Positions 8,968-16,643 of a stretch of DNA of 44,916 nucleotides are shown here, in pieces. Below the pieces are notes generated by a model. The model did no database searches and was not told the origin of the DNA. It saw only the letters and a list, made by a program, of their open reading frames with translations. How positions within the stretch are numbered: the first letter of the stretch is position 1; each line of letters starts with the position of its first letter. Both the position numbers and the translations under genes were made by a program. The DNA is from Chloroflexota bacterium. Lineage in GTDB: Bacteria > Chloroflexota > Anaerolineae > Aggregatilineales > Phototrophicaceae. The DNA is taken from NCBI GenBank assembly GCA_026706445.1, contig JAPOYT010000144.1, forward strand, positions 1 to 44,916. The letters run 5' to 3'.

Positions 8968-10371
8968 CTAACTAGCTCTCGCCCCGTTTAATCGCCTTTC
9001 CAGCCGCATGGGCAAACCATCGCGTGGGAACATGGTGATGAGGGCGGCCGGCTTGATCTCTACTCCATCGATCAAACGCAGGCGGTAGCGCTGCGCGATC
9101 GTCGCCAGCAGCAGGTTCGCTTCCATGATGGCGAAGCTGTTTCCGATGCAGACGCGCGGCCCGCCAGCGAAGGGCAGGTAGGCATATTTGTGCAACTGCT
9201 CAATTTCGGGTTGCAGCCAGCGCTCGGGGATGAAGGCCGTCGGCTGCGCCCAATGCTCCGGGTGGCGATGCAGCAAATAGATCATGACTTGCGCGGTCGT
9301 GCCCTTTGGCATGGGGTAACCGCAGACTTCCGAATCTTCCGCCGCCGTTCGGCTCACCATCCAAACCGCCGGCATCAGGCGCAGGGCTTCTTTGATGACG
9401 ATGTCGGTGTAGGGCAGCTTGCGCAGGTCGTCAAGCTTTGGCGGGCGCCCAGCCAGCGCCGCGTCCAACTCCGCATGCAGCTTGGCTTCGACCTGCGGGT
9501 GCTGCGCCAACAGCCACCAGGTCCAATTCAAGGTGTTGGCGGTGGTTTCATGCCCGGCCAGGAAGAGTGTAACCGCCTCGTCCCGCGCTTGCAAGTCGGT
9601 CATGCGCTCGCCGTCTTCATCTTCCGCCAGCAGCAGCATCGAAAGCAAATCGCCGCGATCCTCGCCGGTCGCGCGCCGCTGATCGATGAATCCGTATACG
9701 ATTTCGTCGAGCGCTCGGTTGGCTCGCCAGGAGCGCAGCCGCAGCGGCGTCGGCAGCCAATGCGGCAGGATGCTTGCTGTATTGTTGGCTTTCTGTATCA
9801 CCTCCACTGCTGTTTTGACCTGGCTCACCGTGCTTGAAGCATCCGCGTCAAAGAGCGTCCGCGCGACGATCGTCAGCGTGAGCTCCATCATCTCTTTGTC
9901 GACGTCGACCAGAGCGCCGTCGCTCCAGGCTTCCAGCCGATTCAGCGTATAATCCACCATCGTGTCGGCGTAAGCGTGTACGCGAATCGCATGGAATGCC
10001 GGCGCGACCAGACGCCGCTGTCTCTTCCAGAAGTCGCCGTTGCTTGTTACCAGCCCGTCGCCCATAAAGCGCGCCAAGCCGTGCTTCCTGCTGGTATAAG
10101 CCGGCCCTTTGATGAAGCGTTTTGCTTGGCGCACCAAAAGCTCGTAAATGACATCGGGGTTGGCGATCGCGTAATTGTGGCCGTCGCCGACTTTGAAATG
10201 CCAGACATCGCCGTAGGTCTCCATCCAGCGCGTAACATGGCTCAGCGGGTCTTTGAAAAAACGGCGATAAAACAGATAATTCTGCCAGACGCCTTCGCCC
10301 ATCTCTGTGGGTCCTGGCGGGAATGCGCCGGTAGAGGCAGCGCTTCCATTGTCGCTGGCTGCTGGCTTCAT
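8968..10371 (-). CDS. cytochrome P450
   Basis: A 467-aa soluble haem-thiolate monooxygenase with no membrane anchor. The oxygen-activation motif AGHETT in the I helix is at 272-277, the ExxR pair EALR at 328-331, and the haem loop FAGGPRVCIG puts the axial ligand at Cys408. The start is the second of two tandem ATGs at 10369-10374, because AGGAG is 6 nt upstream of it. An open frame extends 43 codons further but lacks family similarity. No ferredoxin or reductase gene is nearby, so its redox partner lies elsewhere. It resembles the bacterial P450s related to eukaryotic fatty-acid hydroxylases; the substrate is unknown. It diverges from araB across 151 bp. Confidence 0.94.
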   Translation of the reverse strand: MKPAASDNGSAASTGAFPPGPTEMGEGVWQNYLFYRRFFKDPLSHVTRWMETYGDVWHFKVGDGHNYAIANPDVIYELLVRQAKRFIKGPAYTSRKHGLARFMGDGLVTSNGDFWKRQRRLVAPAFHAIRVHAYADTMVDYTLNRLEAWSDGALVDVDKEMMELTLTIVARTLFDADASSTVSQVKTAVEVIQKANNTASILPHWLPTPLRLRSWRANRALDEIVYGFIDQRRATGEDRGDLLSMLLLAEDEDGERMTDLQARDEAVTLFLAGHETTANTLNWTWWLLAQHPQVEAKLHAELDAALAGRPPKLDDLRKLPYTDIVIKEALRLMPAVWMVSRTAAEDSEVCGYPMPKGTTAQVMIYLLHRHPEHWAQPTAFIPERWLQPEIEQLHKYAYLPFAGGPRVCIGNSFAIMEANLLLATIAQRYRLRLIDGVEIKPAALITMFPRDGLPMRLERRLNGARAS

Positions 10372-10522
10372 CATCCGCTCCTGTCGTCGCCCGCTGCTAT
10401 CACCATCGTAGCAAAATGCGCAGCCTTTGGCTACGCCCGCAGCCATGCGTGATTTGCCATGTCCATAGGCTTGCGAGACAATATACGGTGGGAACGACAT
10501 GGCGGATTAGCGAGGAAAACCT

Positions 10523-12169
10523 ATGTACACGATTGGACTGGACTTTGGCACGCTCTCTGGACGAGCGGTTCTGGTTGACGCGCGCAACGGCGATGAGGTG
10601 GCGGAATCGGTCTTTGATTATCCCCACGGCGTCATGGATAGCGAATTGCCCAATGGACTAAGCTTACCGCCGGATTGGGCTTTGCAGCATCCGGGAGATT
10701 ATCTCGATGTCTTCGCGCATGCGGTACCGGCGGCGCTTCGGGGCAGCGGCGTCGACCCGGCCGATGTCAAAGGGATCGCCATCGACTTCACCGCCAGTTC
10801 GCCGATGCCGACCACATCTGACGGAACGCCGCTCTGCTTTCTGCCTGAGTTCCGGGACGAGCCCCACGCCTATATCAAGTTATGGAAGCACCACGCGGCG
10901 CAGCGGCAAGCCGATCAGATCAATGAGACCGCGCGTCAAATGGGCGAAAAATGGCTGCCGCGCTATGGGGGCAAAATCTCATCGGAATGGTTCTTCAGCA
11001 AATTGCTGCAAATCTTGCAAGAGCGACCGGATATCTACGCCGAAATGGACCGCTTCATCGAGGCGGCCGACTGGGTGATCTGGCAATTGACTGGCGTCGA
11101 AACACGCAATGCCTGCACCGCCGGTTACAAGGCGATGGTGCAAGATGGCAAGTTTCCCAGCGCGGATTACTTCAAAACGCTGGACCCAGCCTTCGAAAAT
11201 GTGGTGGACGAAAAAGTCGGGCGTGAATTTGCCGAGCTGGGTTCCAAAGCCGGCGAATTGAGGCCCGAAATGGCGGCGATGATGGGCTTGCCAGCGGGGG
11301 TCGCCGTCGCCGTCGCCAATGTGGACGCGCATGTCACCGCGCCCGCGGTGAAGGCGACCGACCCGGGCGTCATGGTCATGGTCATGGGTACCTCCACTTG
11401 CCACATTATGTCGGGGACTGAATTGGGCGAGGTGGAAGGGATGTGCGGCGTCGTTTTGGGCGGCATCATCCCCGGGCTATATGGCTACGAAGCTGGTCAA
11501 AGCGCTGTCGGCGACATCTTCGCTTGGTATGTCGAAAACGGCGTGCCGCCCGAATATCACGCGGCGGCGCGGGGAGCGGGCCTGAATTTGCACGAGTACC
11601 TGGAGCGTGAGGCGGCAAAGCAGAAAGTAGGCGAACACGGCTTGATCGCCCTCGACTGGTGGAATGGCAACCGCAGCACACTGGTCGATGTCGACTTGAC
11701 CGGCATGATGCTGGGCATGAGTCTGGCGACGCGGGCGCCGGATATCTACCGCGCGCTGATTGAAGCCACCGCTTTTGGCACGCGCGAAATCATCGAGGCT
11801 TTTGAAGCGCAAGGCGTCGAAGTGCGGGAATTGGTTGCGGCCGGCGGTCTGCCGGAGAAGAATGCGCTGCTGCGGCAGATTTACGCCGACGTCACCGGGC
11901 GGACCTTCAAGCTGTCGGGCTCGGCGCAGGCGCCGGCTTTGGGCTCGGCGATGCACGCCGCCGTCGCCGCTGGCATCTACCCGGATATCCAGGCGGCGGC
12001 CGAGAAAATGGGCAAGTTGAAGGACGATGTTGTGTCGCCGATCGCGGAAAACCAAGCGATCTACGATCGGCTTTACGCGGAATATCGCACGCTCTACGAC
12101 TATTTCGGGCGCGGCGCCAACGATGTGATGAAGCGACTGAAAGCGATCAAACACGAGGCGCTAGGCTGA
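10523..12169 (+). CDS. araB: ribulokinase
   Basis: A 548-aa FGGY-family sugar kinase (ATP + L-ribulose to L-ribulose 5-phosphate, EC 2.7.1.16). The N-terminal phosphate loop DFGTLSGRAVLVD and the downstream YPHGVM block match AraB rather than xylulokinase or glycerol kinase. The C-terminal ATP domain shows VMGTSTCH and AAGGLPEKNALLRQ. GAGGA stands 6 nt before the ATG. Length is normal for AraB. No araA, araD or sugar transporter is adjacent, so arabinose catabolism is split in this genome or the substrate differs. It is transcribed alone, divergent from the P450 gene. Confidence 0.92.
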   Translation: MYTIGLDFGTLSGRAVLVDARNGDEVAESVFDYPHGVMDSELPNGLSLPPDWALQHPGDYLDVFAHAVPAALRGSGVDPADVKGIAIDFTASSPMPTTSDGTPLCFLPEFRDEPHAYIKLWKHHAAQRQADQINETARQMGEKWLPRYGGKISSEWFFSKLLQILQERPDIYAEMDRFIEAADWVIWQLTGVETRNACTAGYKAMVQDGKFPSADYFKTLDPAFENVVDEKVGREFAELGSKAGELRPEMAAMMGLPAGVAVAVANVDAHVTAPAVKATDPGVMVMVMGTSTCHIMSGTELGEVEGMCGVVLGGIIPGLYGYEAGQSAVGDIFAWYVENGVPPEYHAAARGAGLNLHEYLEREAAKQKVGEHGLIALDWWNGNRSTLVDVDLTGMMLGMSLATRAPDIYRALIEATAFGTREIIEAFEAQGVEVRELVAAGGLPEKNALLRQIYADVTGRTFKLSGSAQAPALGSAMHAAVAAGIYPDIQAAAEKMGKLKDDVVSPIAENQAIYDRLYAEYRTLYDYFGRGANDVMKRLKAIKHEALG

Positions 12170-12575
12170 TAGGGCGATGCCCCCAGCGTATCTTATGGTG
12201 AAAACTCACAAATGAAGTCTAAAGTCCACCACGCATTGCCGCGCTCGGCTGCGCTTTGTGGATTTGATTTGTCAGAATATGCGCTTCTGGCGGCGCGGGC
12301 CGCTATTTTGGGTCGAGAATCGACTTGGAGCAACCGATCGTTTGTACGCAGCTGCCAAATTCTGCGCCAGCGCTTGATTGTTCGCGCTTTCAGCTGCGGT
12401 ATCTGAAGCAATGCGCAAGACGATCTTGCTGGACCACCGTTCAACTTTTGTAAGAATTCAACAAAAGGATTGCGCGTAATTGAGACACAATTGCGCTACA
12501 TTCGCACTCTCCCGCCAATGTACACTGCTGACGATGCTGAAGAAGAAGCGCTAGTTCGTCTGTGCGGAGGAGAAA
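12170..12575. other. 406-bp intergenic region upstream of amt
   Basis: I see no coding potential here. It holds the inverted repeat at 12445-12467, two direct copies of ATTGCGC (about 12470 and 12489), and a possible -10 TACACT near 12521 without a good -35. It is probably the regulatory region of the ammonium transporter gene. Confidence 0.4.
12445..12467. promoter_or_regulatory. inverted repeat upstream of amt
   Basis: CTTTTGT, a 9-nt spacer centred on GAATTC, then ACAAAAG: a perfect 7-bp inverted repeat about 110 nt before the amt start. It is a plausible operator for nitrogen-responsive control; no regulator is identified. Confidence 0.3.
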
Positions 12576-14021
12576 ATGATGAAAAGCAAGGTGGGATTCG
12601 GCAGCAAGCGCAAAATGGCTTATCGCCTGATCTCGATATTCCTCGGACTTGTGATCCTCTACAGCTTTGGCTTTGGCACAATCGCACAAGACGATCCGCC
12701 AGCCGACGACGCGGCCGCTGAAGAAACTATGGCGGAAGAGTTGACAATCGCTGACGTGCAGGAAAATGTGCTCGCGGTGCAGAACAACCTCGATCACGTC
12801 TGGATTCTGCTTGCGGGTTTCCTCGTCTTCTTCATGCAGGCCGGCTTCGCCATGCTCGAAGGCGGTATGATCCGCGAAACGGGGGTGGTGAACTCACTCG
12901 CCGAAAACTTCATGGACGCCTGTGTCACCGGCATCGTCTTTTTCATCGTCGGTTTCGGGATTGCCTTTGGCAGCGCGGAAAGCAGCGGCTTAATCCCGCA
13001 GGTTGAGCTTTTCCTGGGCGGGGCGACTGGCGCTGGGGAAGGCGATGGCACGCTCTTTGTCAACTTCTTCTTCCAATTTGCCTTTGCCGGCGCGGCGGCG
13101 ACTATCGCCACCGGCGGTATGGCGGAAAGGACGAACTTTGTCGGCAAGCTCATTTACAGCGCGATTCTGGGCGCCATCATTTACCCGGTCGTTGTCTTCT
13201 GGACTTGGGGTGGCGGCTGGATCACCGAAGCTGGCTTTGTAGATTTCGCCGGTTCGACCATCGTGCACATGACTGGCGGCATCGTGGCGCTGGTGGGCGC
13301 TCACGCTCTGGGTCCGCGCGCTGGCCGCGAATGGGGCCGCCCGCCTGAAGCGTCCAACTTGGCGATCGCCTCCCTCGGCGCCTTCATCCTTTGGGTCGGT
13401 TGGTATGGCTTCAATGTTGGCTCCACGCTTGGCGCGAGCGATGTCAACCAACTGGGGCTGGTTGCCGTGAACACCACGCTTGCGGCGGCTGCAGGCGCTT
13501 TGGGCGCAATGTTTCTAAAACACTGGCTGACTGGCGGCTGGAATATGAGCTTCATCCTCAACGGCTCGCTGGCGGGCTTGGTTGGCATCACCGCCGGCTG
13601 CGCCTTCGTTACGCCCATCGGAGCTGTTGTGATTGGCCTGCTCTCTGGCGCGGTTTTGGTCTATTCGATGCGCTTTGTCGAGAGCATGAAGATAGACGAT
13701 GCCGTCGGCGCTTTCTCTGTGCATGGCGCTTGCGGCGCTTTTGGCACGATCATGATTGGCATCATCGGCTCGTCGGCTTTGGGCGCGCCCAGCCTGCTTG
13801 ACGGCGGTTCGCTTGATCTGCTGGGCGCGCAAGTCGTTGGCGTAGTCGGCGTCGCAGTTTGGGTGGGCGTCACCAGCTATATCATGTTCCGCGTTCTGAA
13901 CGGCATGGACGTCCTGCACGTTGATCCGGAAGCGGACAGAATCGGCATCGACGCCTACGAACATCACGCCTCGGTCTGGCCCAACGTCCTGCCACTGCGC
14001 GAATCCGATGAGGAAGGATAA
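12576..14021 (+). CDS. amt: ammonium transporter (Amt/Mep/Rh family)
   Basis: A 481-aa polytopic inner-membrane channel for NH3/NH4+. An N-terminal hydrophobic segment (residues 16-36) is followed by an acidic linker (DDPPADDAAAEE) before the first core helix, so a cleaved signal sequence is possible. The core has about 11 helices. Key pore residues are visible: Asp223 and His231 (FVDFAGSTIVH) and His383 (FSVHGACG), matching the conserved Asp160/His168/His318 of E. coli AmtB. GGAGGAG precedes two tandem ATGs; the first is used here. No glnK/PII gene is adjacent, which is unusual for amt loci. Confidence 0.95.
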   Translation: MMKSKVGFGSKRKMAYRLISIFLGLVILYSFGFGTIAQDDPPADDAAAEETMAEELTIADVQENVLAVQNNLDHVWILLAGFLVFFMQAGFAMLEGGMIRETGVVNSLAENFMDACVTGIVFFIVGFGIAFGSAESSGLIPQVELFLGGATGAGEGDGTLFVNFFFQFAFAGAAATIATGGMAERTNFVGKLIYSAILGAIIYPVVVFWTWGGGWITEAGFVDFAGSTIVHMTGGIVALVGAHALGPRAGREWGRPPEASNLAIASLGAFILWVGWYGFNVGSTLGASDVNQLGLVAVNTTLAAAAGALGAMFLKHWLTGGWNMSFILNGSLAGLVGITAGCAFVTPIGAVVIGLLSGAVLVYSMRFVESMKIDDAVGAFSVHGACGAFGTIMIGIIGSSALGAPSLLDGGSLDLLGAQVVGVVGVAVWVGVTSYIMFRVLNGMDVLHVDPEADRIGIDAYEHHASVWPNVLPLRESDEEG

Positions 14022-14053
14022 GCGCAACCTGAAATCAAGCGGGGCTTAAGTGG

Positions 14054-14083
14054 CGGGCGATCCAAGCGGGTCGCCCGTTTTGA
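14054..14083 (+). terminator. probable terminator after amt
   Basis: A 7-bp perfect stem CGGGCGA / TCGCCCG with a 10-nt loop is followed by TTTTGATTT, 33 nt after the amt stop. The stem resembles the GGGCGA/TCGCCC dispersed palindromes at 28917 and 44855, so it may be a repeat copy serving as a terminator. Confidence 0.55.
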
Positions 14084-14090
14084 TTTCTAG

Positions 14091-14128
14091 CAATTGTGAA
14101 TACGCAGTTATCGTGGGATTCACAATTG
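14091..14128. repeat. 11-bp perfect inverted repeat over the dtd stop
   Basis: CAATTGTGAAT (14091-14101) and ATTCACAATTG (14118-14128) form a perfect 11-bp inverted repeat with a 16-nt spacer. The right arm includes the stop codon of dtd. Position between the convergent amt and dtd genes suggests a transcript-end structure, or an operator-like site. Confidence 0.55.
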
Positions 14129-14569
14129 ATCGCTGTCTAGCATGATGGTCACCGGACCATCGTTGTGGATCGCCACCTGCATCAACGCGCCGAAGACGCC
14201 GTGCTCCACCGGCCGCGCGCCTGACTGAGCCAGGCAATCCGCGTAGTAGCGCACGAGCGGCTCGGCGAGGTCAGGCTGCGCCGCCTGGATATAGCTTGGG
14301 CGGCGACCCTTTCGCGCATCGGCATAGAGTGTGAACTGTGAGACGACCAGGACAGCGCCAGCGACATCAAGCAACGATAGATTCATTTTCCCGCCGCTGT
14401 CGGAGAACACGCGCAGGTTCACCGTCTTTTGCGCCAGCTTCGCCGCTTCCGCTTCCGTGTCGGAGTGGGTAACGCCGACCAAAGCGACGAATCCGCTCTC
14501 GATCTTCCCGCTGATTTCGCCGTCAACGGTCACTGAGCCGGCGCTAACACGCTGCAATAGCACTCGCAC
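14120..14569 (-). CDS. dtd: D-aminoacyl-tRNA deacylase
   Basis: A 149-aa cytoplasmic proofreading enzyme that removes D-amino acids (and glycine from tRNA-Ala) from mischarged tRNA. The N-terminus MRVLLQRVSAGSVTVDG, the active-site motif SQFTLYAD (about 97-104) and the C-terminal NDGPVT motif that holds the chiral-rejecting Gly-Pro are all present. Length is normal. It is the last gene of a four-gene minus-strand operon (small membrane protein, VOC protein, unknown 97-aa protein, dtd), with a 24-nt gap to the preceding gene. The inverted repeat at 14091-14128 overlaps its stop. Confidence 0.96.
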   Translation of the reverse strand: MRVLLQRVSAGSVTVDGEISGKIESGFVALVGVTHSDTEAEAAKLAQKTVNLRVFSDSGGKMNLSLLDVAGAVLVVSQFTLYADARKGRRPSYIQAAQPDLAEPLVRYYADCLAQSGARPVEHGVFGALMQVAIHNDGPVTIMLDSDQL

Positions 14570-14593
14570 GGTAATCTCTCCAAATTGAATTAA

Positions 14594-14887
14594 TCAGGCG
14601 CGCTGGTTAAGAATCTGCATGACGCGCAACAGGAAACGCTGACAGCAGGTGTCGACATGATATTGTATGTCCATCTCTTCTATCGCATTGTCGTAAACGC
14701 CGCTGATCGTGAAGCGGGGCGCTTCGCCATGTTCCGCGCAGACGACGTCCGCAAACTTCCGCTTCAAGCCGGCGCCTATGGATTGCCGCGCGCCCTCGAA
14801 CATGAGCTCAAGCTCGTAGCGGTCGAGAAAAGGATCAGCCAGGGCCTCGCCCTCGACGCGCAAATCAAAGTCGATTTCGAGTGACAT
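14594..14887 (-). CDS. conserved small protein, unknown
   Basis: A 97-aa soluble protein beginning MSLEIDFDLRVEGEALADPF. It has three cysteines, two of them adjacent (DTCCQRF near residue 81), and no membrane segment. I do not recognise a named family. AAGG stands 4 nt before the ATG, and it lies 7 nt from the VOC gene stop and 24 nt from dtd, so it is co-transcribed with both. The CC pair and the alpha/beta-looking pattern could support a ligand- or metal-binding role, but that is a guess. Confidence 0.6.
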   Translation of the reverse strand: MSLEIDFDLRVEGEALADPFLDRYELELMFEGARQSIGAGLKRKFADVVCAEHGEAPRFTISGVYDNAIEEMDIQYHVDTCCQRFLLRVMQILNQRA

Positions 14888-14894
14888 ATTGCCT

Positions 14895-15284
14895 TTAGTC
14901 GATCATGGGGGTCACGCGCTGCACTAGCTGGATTGCGTATCCCCAGGGATCGCGCAGAAAAGCCAGTTTGTCGCCATTTGCGCGATGGTCGATATCGCCA
15001 TCCAGCGAAGCGCCGGCGGCAACCAGTCGCTTGCGCGTCGCATCCATGTCAGCCACGGCGAATGCCAAATGAAAGGTGACCGCATGCTGCGCGCCGTAAT
15101 CGATGACTTCGCCCAGCGGATTACTGTAGACTTCGATCAGGCTTTTGCGCGCGCTATCCGCCAAGAAGTGAATAAAGGGCGGCTCATCGAAAGATCTCAC
15201 CAGTTCCATGTCTAGGTTGGCGACATACCAGGCGGCGAGCGCGGCCGGGTCGTTCACGTTGAAGGCAATATGTTCCAGTCTCAT
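14895..15284 (-). CDS. VOC family protein (glyoxalase/dioxygenase fold)
   Basis: A 129-aa single-unit vicinal-oxygen-chelate protein with paired beta-alpha-beta-beta-beta modules. The N-terminal metal-ligand region is RLEHIAFNVND, the second module has AVTFHLAFAVADMD, and it ends with FLRDPWGYAIQLVQR, the usual end of such proteins. Likely ligands are His5, the histidine in TFHLAF and a late glutamate or glutamine. These proteins range from lyases and dioxygenases to drug-binding proteins, so the reaction is open. It lies 12 nt after the small membrane gene and 7 nt before the 97-aa gene. Confidence 0.85.
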   Translation of the reverse strand: MRLEHIAFNVNDPAALAAWYVANLDMELVRSFDEPPFIHFLADSARKSLIEVYSNPLGEVIDYGAQHAVTFHLAFAVADMDATRKRLVAAGASLDGDIDHRANGDKLAFLRDPWGYAIQLVQRVTPMID

Positions 15285-15296
15285 TGAGTGTCTTCC

Positions 15297-15482
15297 TTAT
15301 TCCAGTTCAAATCGTTCCGAATCGGATTCTTCGCTTTCGCTTTCCGTTTCCATTTCTTCATCCGGCAACTGCTGGCTGCGCAGCCAACTGATACCCATCA
15401 TCGCCAGAAACACGGCAGCGATGCTCAAGAAGATGATTTCGTCGAAGGGTCCCAAGGCGCCATGAGCCAATATGACGGGCAT
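15297..15482 (-). CDS. small single-pass membrane protein, acidic tail
   Basis: A 61-aa protein beginning MPVILAHGALGPFDEII, with one membrane helix (about residues 17-35) and a Glu/Ser-rich acidic C-terminal tail. The ATG at 15480-15482 has AGGA 5 nt upstream; the in-frame ATG seven codons earlier has none. It is the first gene of the dtd operon, directly behind the promoter at 15516-15544. Function unknown. Confidence 0.6.
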   Translation of the reverse strand: MPVILAHGALGPFDEIIFLSIAAVFLAMMGISWLRSQQLPDEEMETESESEESDSERFELE

Positions 15483-15515
15483 GTTCTTCCTTGCGATTGC
15501 CATGGAATCGACAAT

Positions 15516-15544
15516 ATTATACGCAAGTGGGTCGCGATTCTGAA
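15516..15544 (-). promoter_or_regulatory. sigma70-type promoter of the dtd operon
   Basis: On the minus strand: TTCAGA (-35, 4/6), 17-nt spacer, TATAAT (-10, 6/6). The transcript would begin about 30 nt before the chosen ATG of the 61-aa membrane protein. A start at the upstream ATG (15501-15503) would leave almost no leader. Confidence 0.65.
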
Positions 15545-15654
15545 CCCGCGCTTGAGCGTGCTAAAGCGGGTGGATGACGTTAGCTGCGACCGCAGGCGCG
15601 ACCCATTAGACATTGCGAATTGCCGCGCGCGCCAAGCTGCCGCAGAGGATTCGC

Positions 15655-16527
15655 CTAATCAGGATCGATGGGGATTTTGAGGCTTCCGCCAGCGGCGTCC
15701 ATTTCATCGTCATTCGCCTTTTGCGCTGGCTCGTCCCCCTCGCCGCTGATGTCGATTCGCACCGCTTTCTTGCCCATTTGCGCTTTCGGTTTGCTCTTCC
15801 GCCGGGTTTTCTTCCGCTTCCGCGGCGCCACGACATTGACCGCCACCACTGTCTCTGCTGTGCCGGGCGCGTCGCGTGTAATGGCGATTTCGCTGCGTTG
15901 GCTGGCTTGCTCCTTTTCGCCTGCGGCTTCGGACTGAATTCCTCTGCTGCGATCTTCTGTTTCTGCTGGCGAATCGGCGGGCTTGTCCAAAACGATTTCC
16001 GCTGCTGTGTCCAGTTCATGCTCGGGCAGCTCAGCTCGCATCGCCTTCACTTTTGCCTTGATGTCGGTCTCAAAGATATCCCAACGTGACGGCGCCAGCG
16101 ATTCGAGCATCAATTCCAAGGCATCCACCAGTGCCGTTTGATGCGAACCGGAATAATTCAGGGCGAATATCCGCCAGGCGCGCAACGAGCGGTAGCTCGG
16201 GTGGAGCCGCAACCCTTCTTCAAGTATCGCCAGCGACTCGGTCTCTTCGTCCATTTCCAGCAGCGTTGCGCCCAATTGCGTGTATAAGCGGGGGATGTCC
16301 TTCGGCGGCAAGCCCTGACCTTTCGGCAGCGCCAGCAGTTCTCGGTAAAGGGGCAGCGCCTGCTCGGGCACGCCAAACGCGCGCCAGCAAGCCGCCAATT
16401 CGAATATGATGCGCGCATGCCCCGGATAGGTCCTATGCAGCTGCTTAAAATGTTCAATCGCGCCCTGAAGGTTGCCGCCCAGCTTCAGACGCGCGCCCGC
16501 TTCAATTAATTCGGAAATGACCGCCAT
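15655..16527 (-). CDS. tetratricopeptide-repeat protein with charged tail
   Basis: A 290-aa protein. Residues about 10-115 form TPR-like helix pairs (GNLQGAIEHFKQLHRTYPGH; PEQALPLYRELLALPKG; EESLAILEEGLRLHP-like). From about residue 165 the sequence is disordered and low-complexity, with a very basic patch (RKRKKTRRKSKPK) and an acidic end. It is probably a protein-protein scaffold, and the basic patch could bind nucleic acid. The frame can also begin at a TTG three codons upstream; I used the ATG at 16525-16527. It lies downstream of the glycosyltransferase on the same strand after a 116-nt gap. Confidence 0.8.
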   Translation of the reverse strand: MAVISELIEAGARLKLGGNLQGAIEHFKQLHRTYPGHARIIFELAACWRAFGVPEQALPLYRELLALPKGQGLPPKDIPRLYTQLGATLLEMDEETESLAILEEGLRLHPSYRSLRAWRIFALNYSGSHQTALVDALELMLESLAPSRWDIFETDIKAKVKAMRAELPEHELDTAAEIVLDKPADSPAETEDRSRGIQSEAAGEKEQASQRSEIAITRDAPGTAETVVAVNVVAPRKRKKTRRKSKPKAQMGKKAVRIDISGEGDEPAQKANDDEMDAAGGSLKIPIDPD

Positions 16528-16643
16528 GATCCTCAATCCTCATCGCAAGCGGCAAGTATGAGTATAACACGCGTAAATTGACTTAGGTCTTATCGTCGCC
16601 GCCGTTGCCAAGTTCAGCCTTCGGCAACATGATTACGGCGAGA

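Noticed and set aside
10372-10522. A clear promoter for araB or the P450
   Set aside because: A TATACG hexamer is present, but no -35 at proper spacing. Left unassigned.
12176-12190. Terminator after araB (GGGC-GAT-GCCC)
   Set aside because: It has only a 4-bp stem and no T-run. Too weak.
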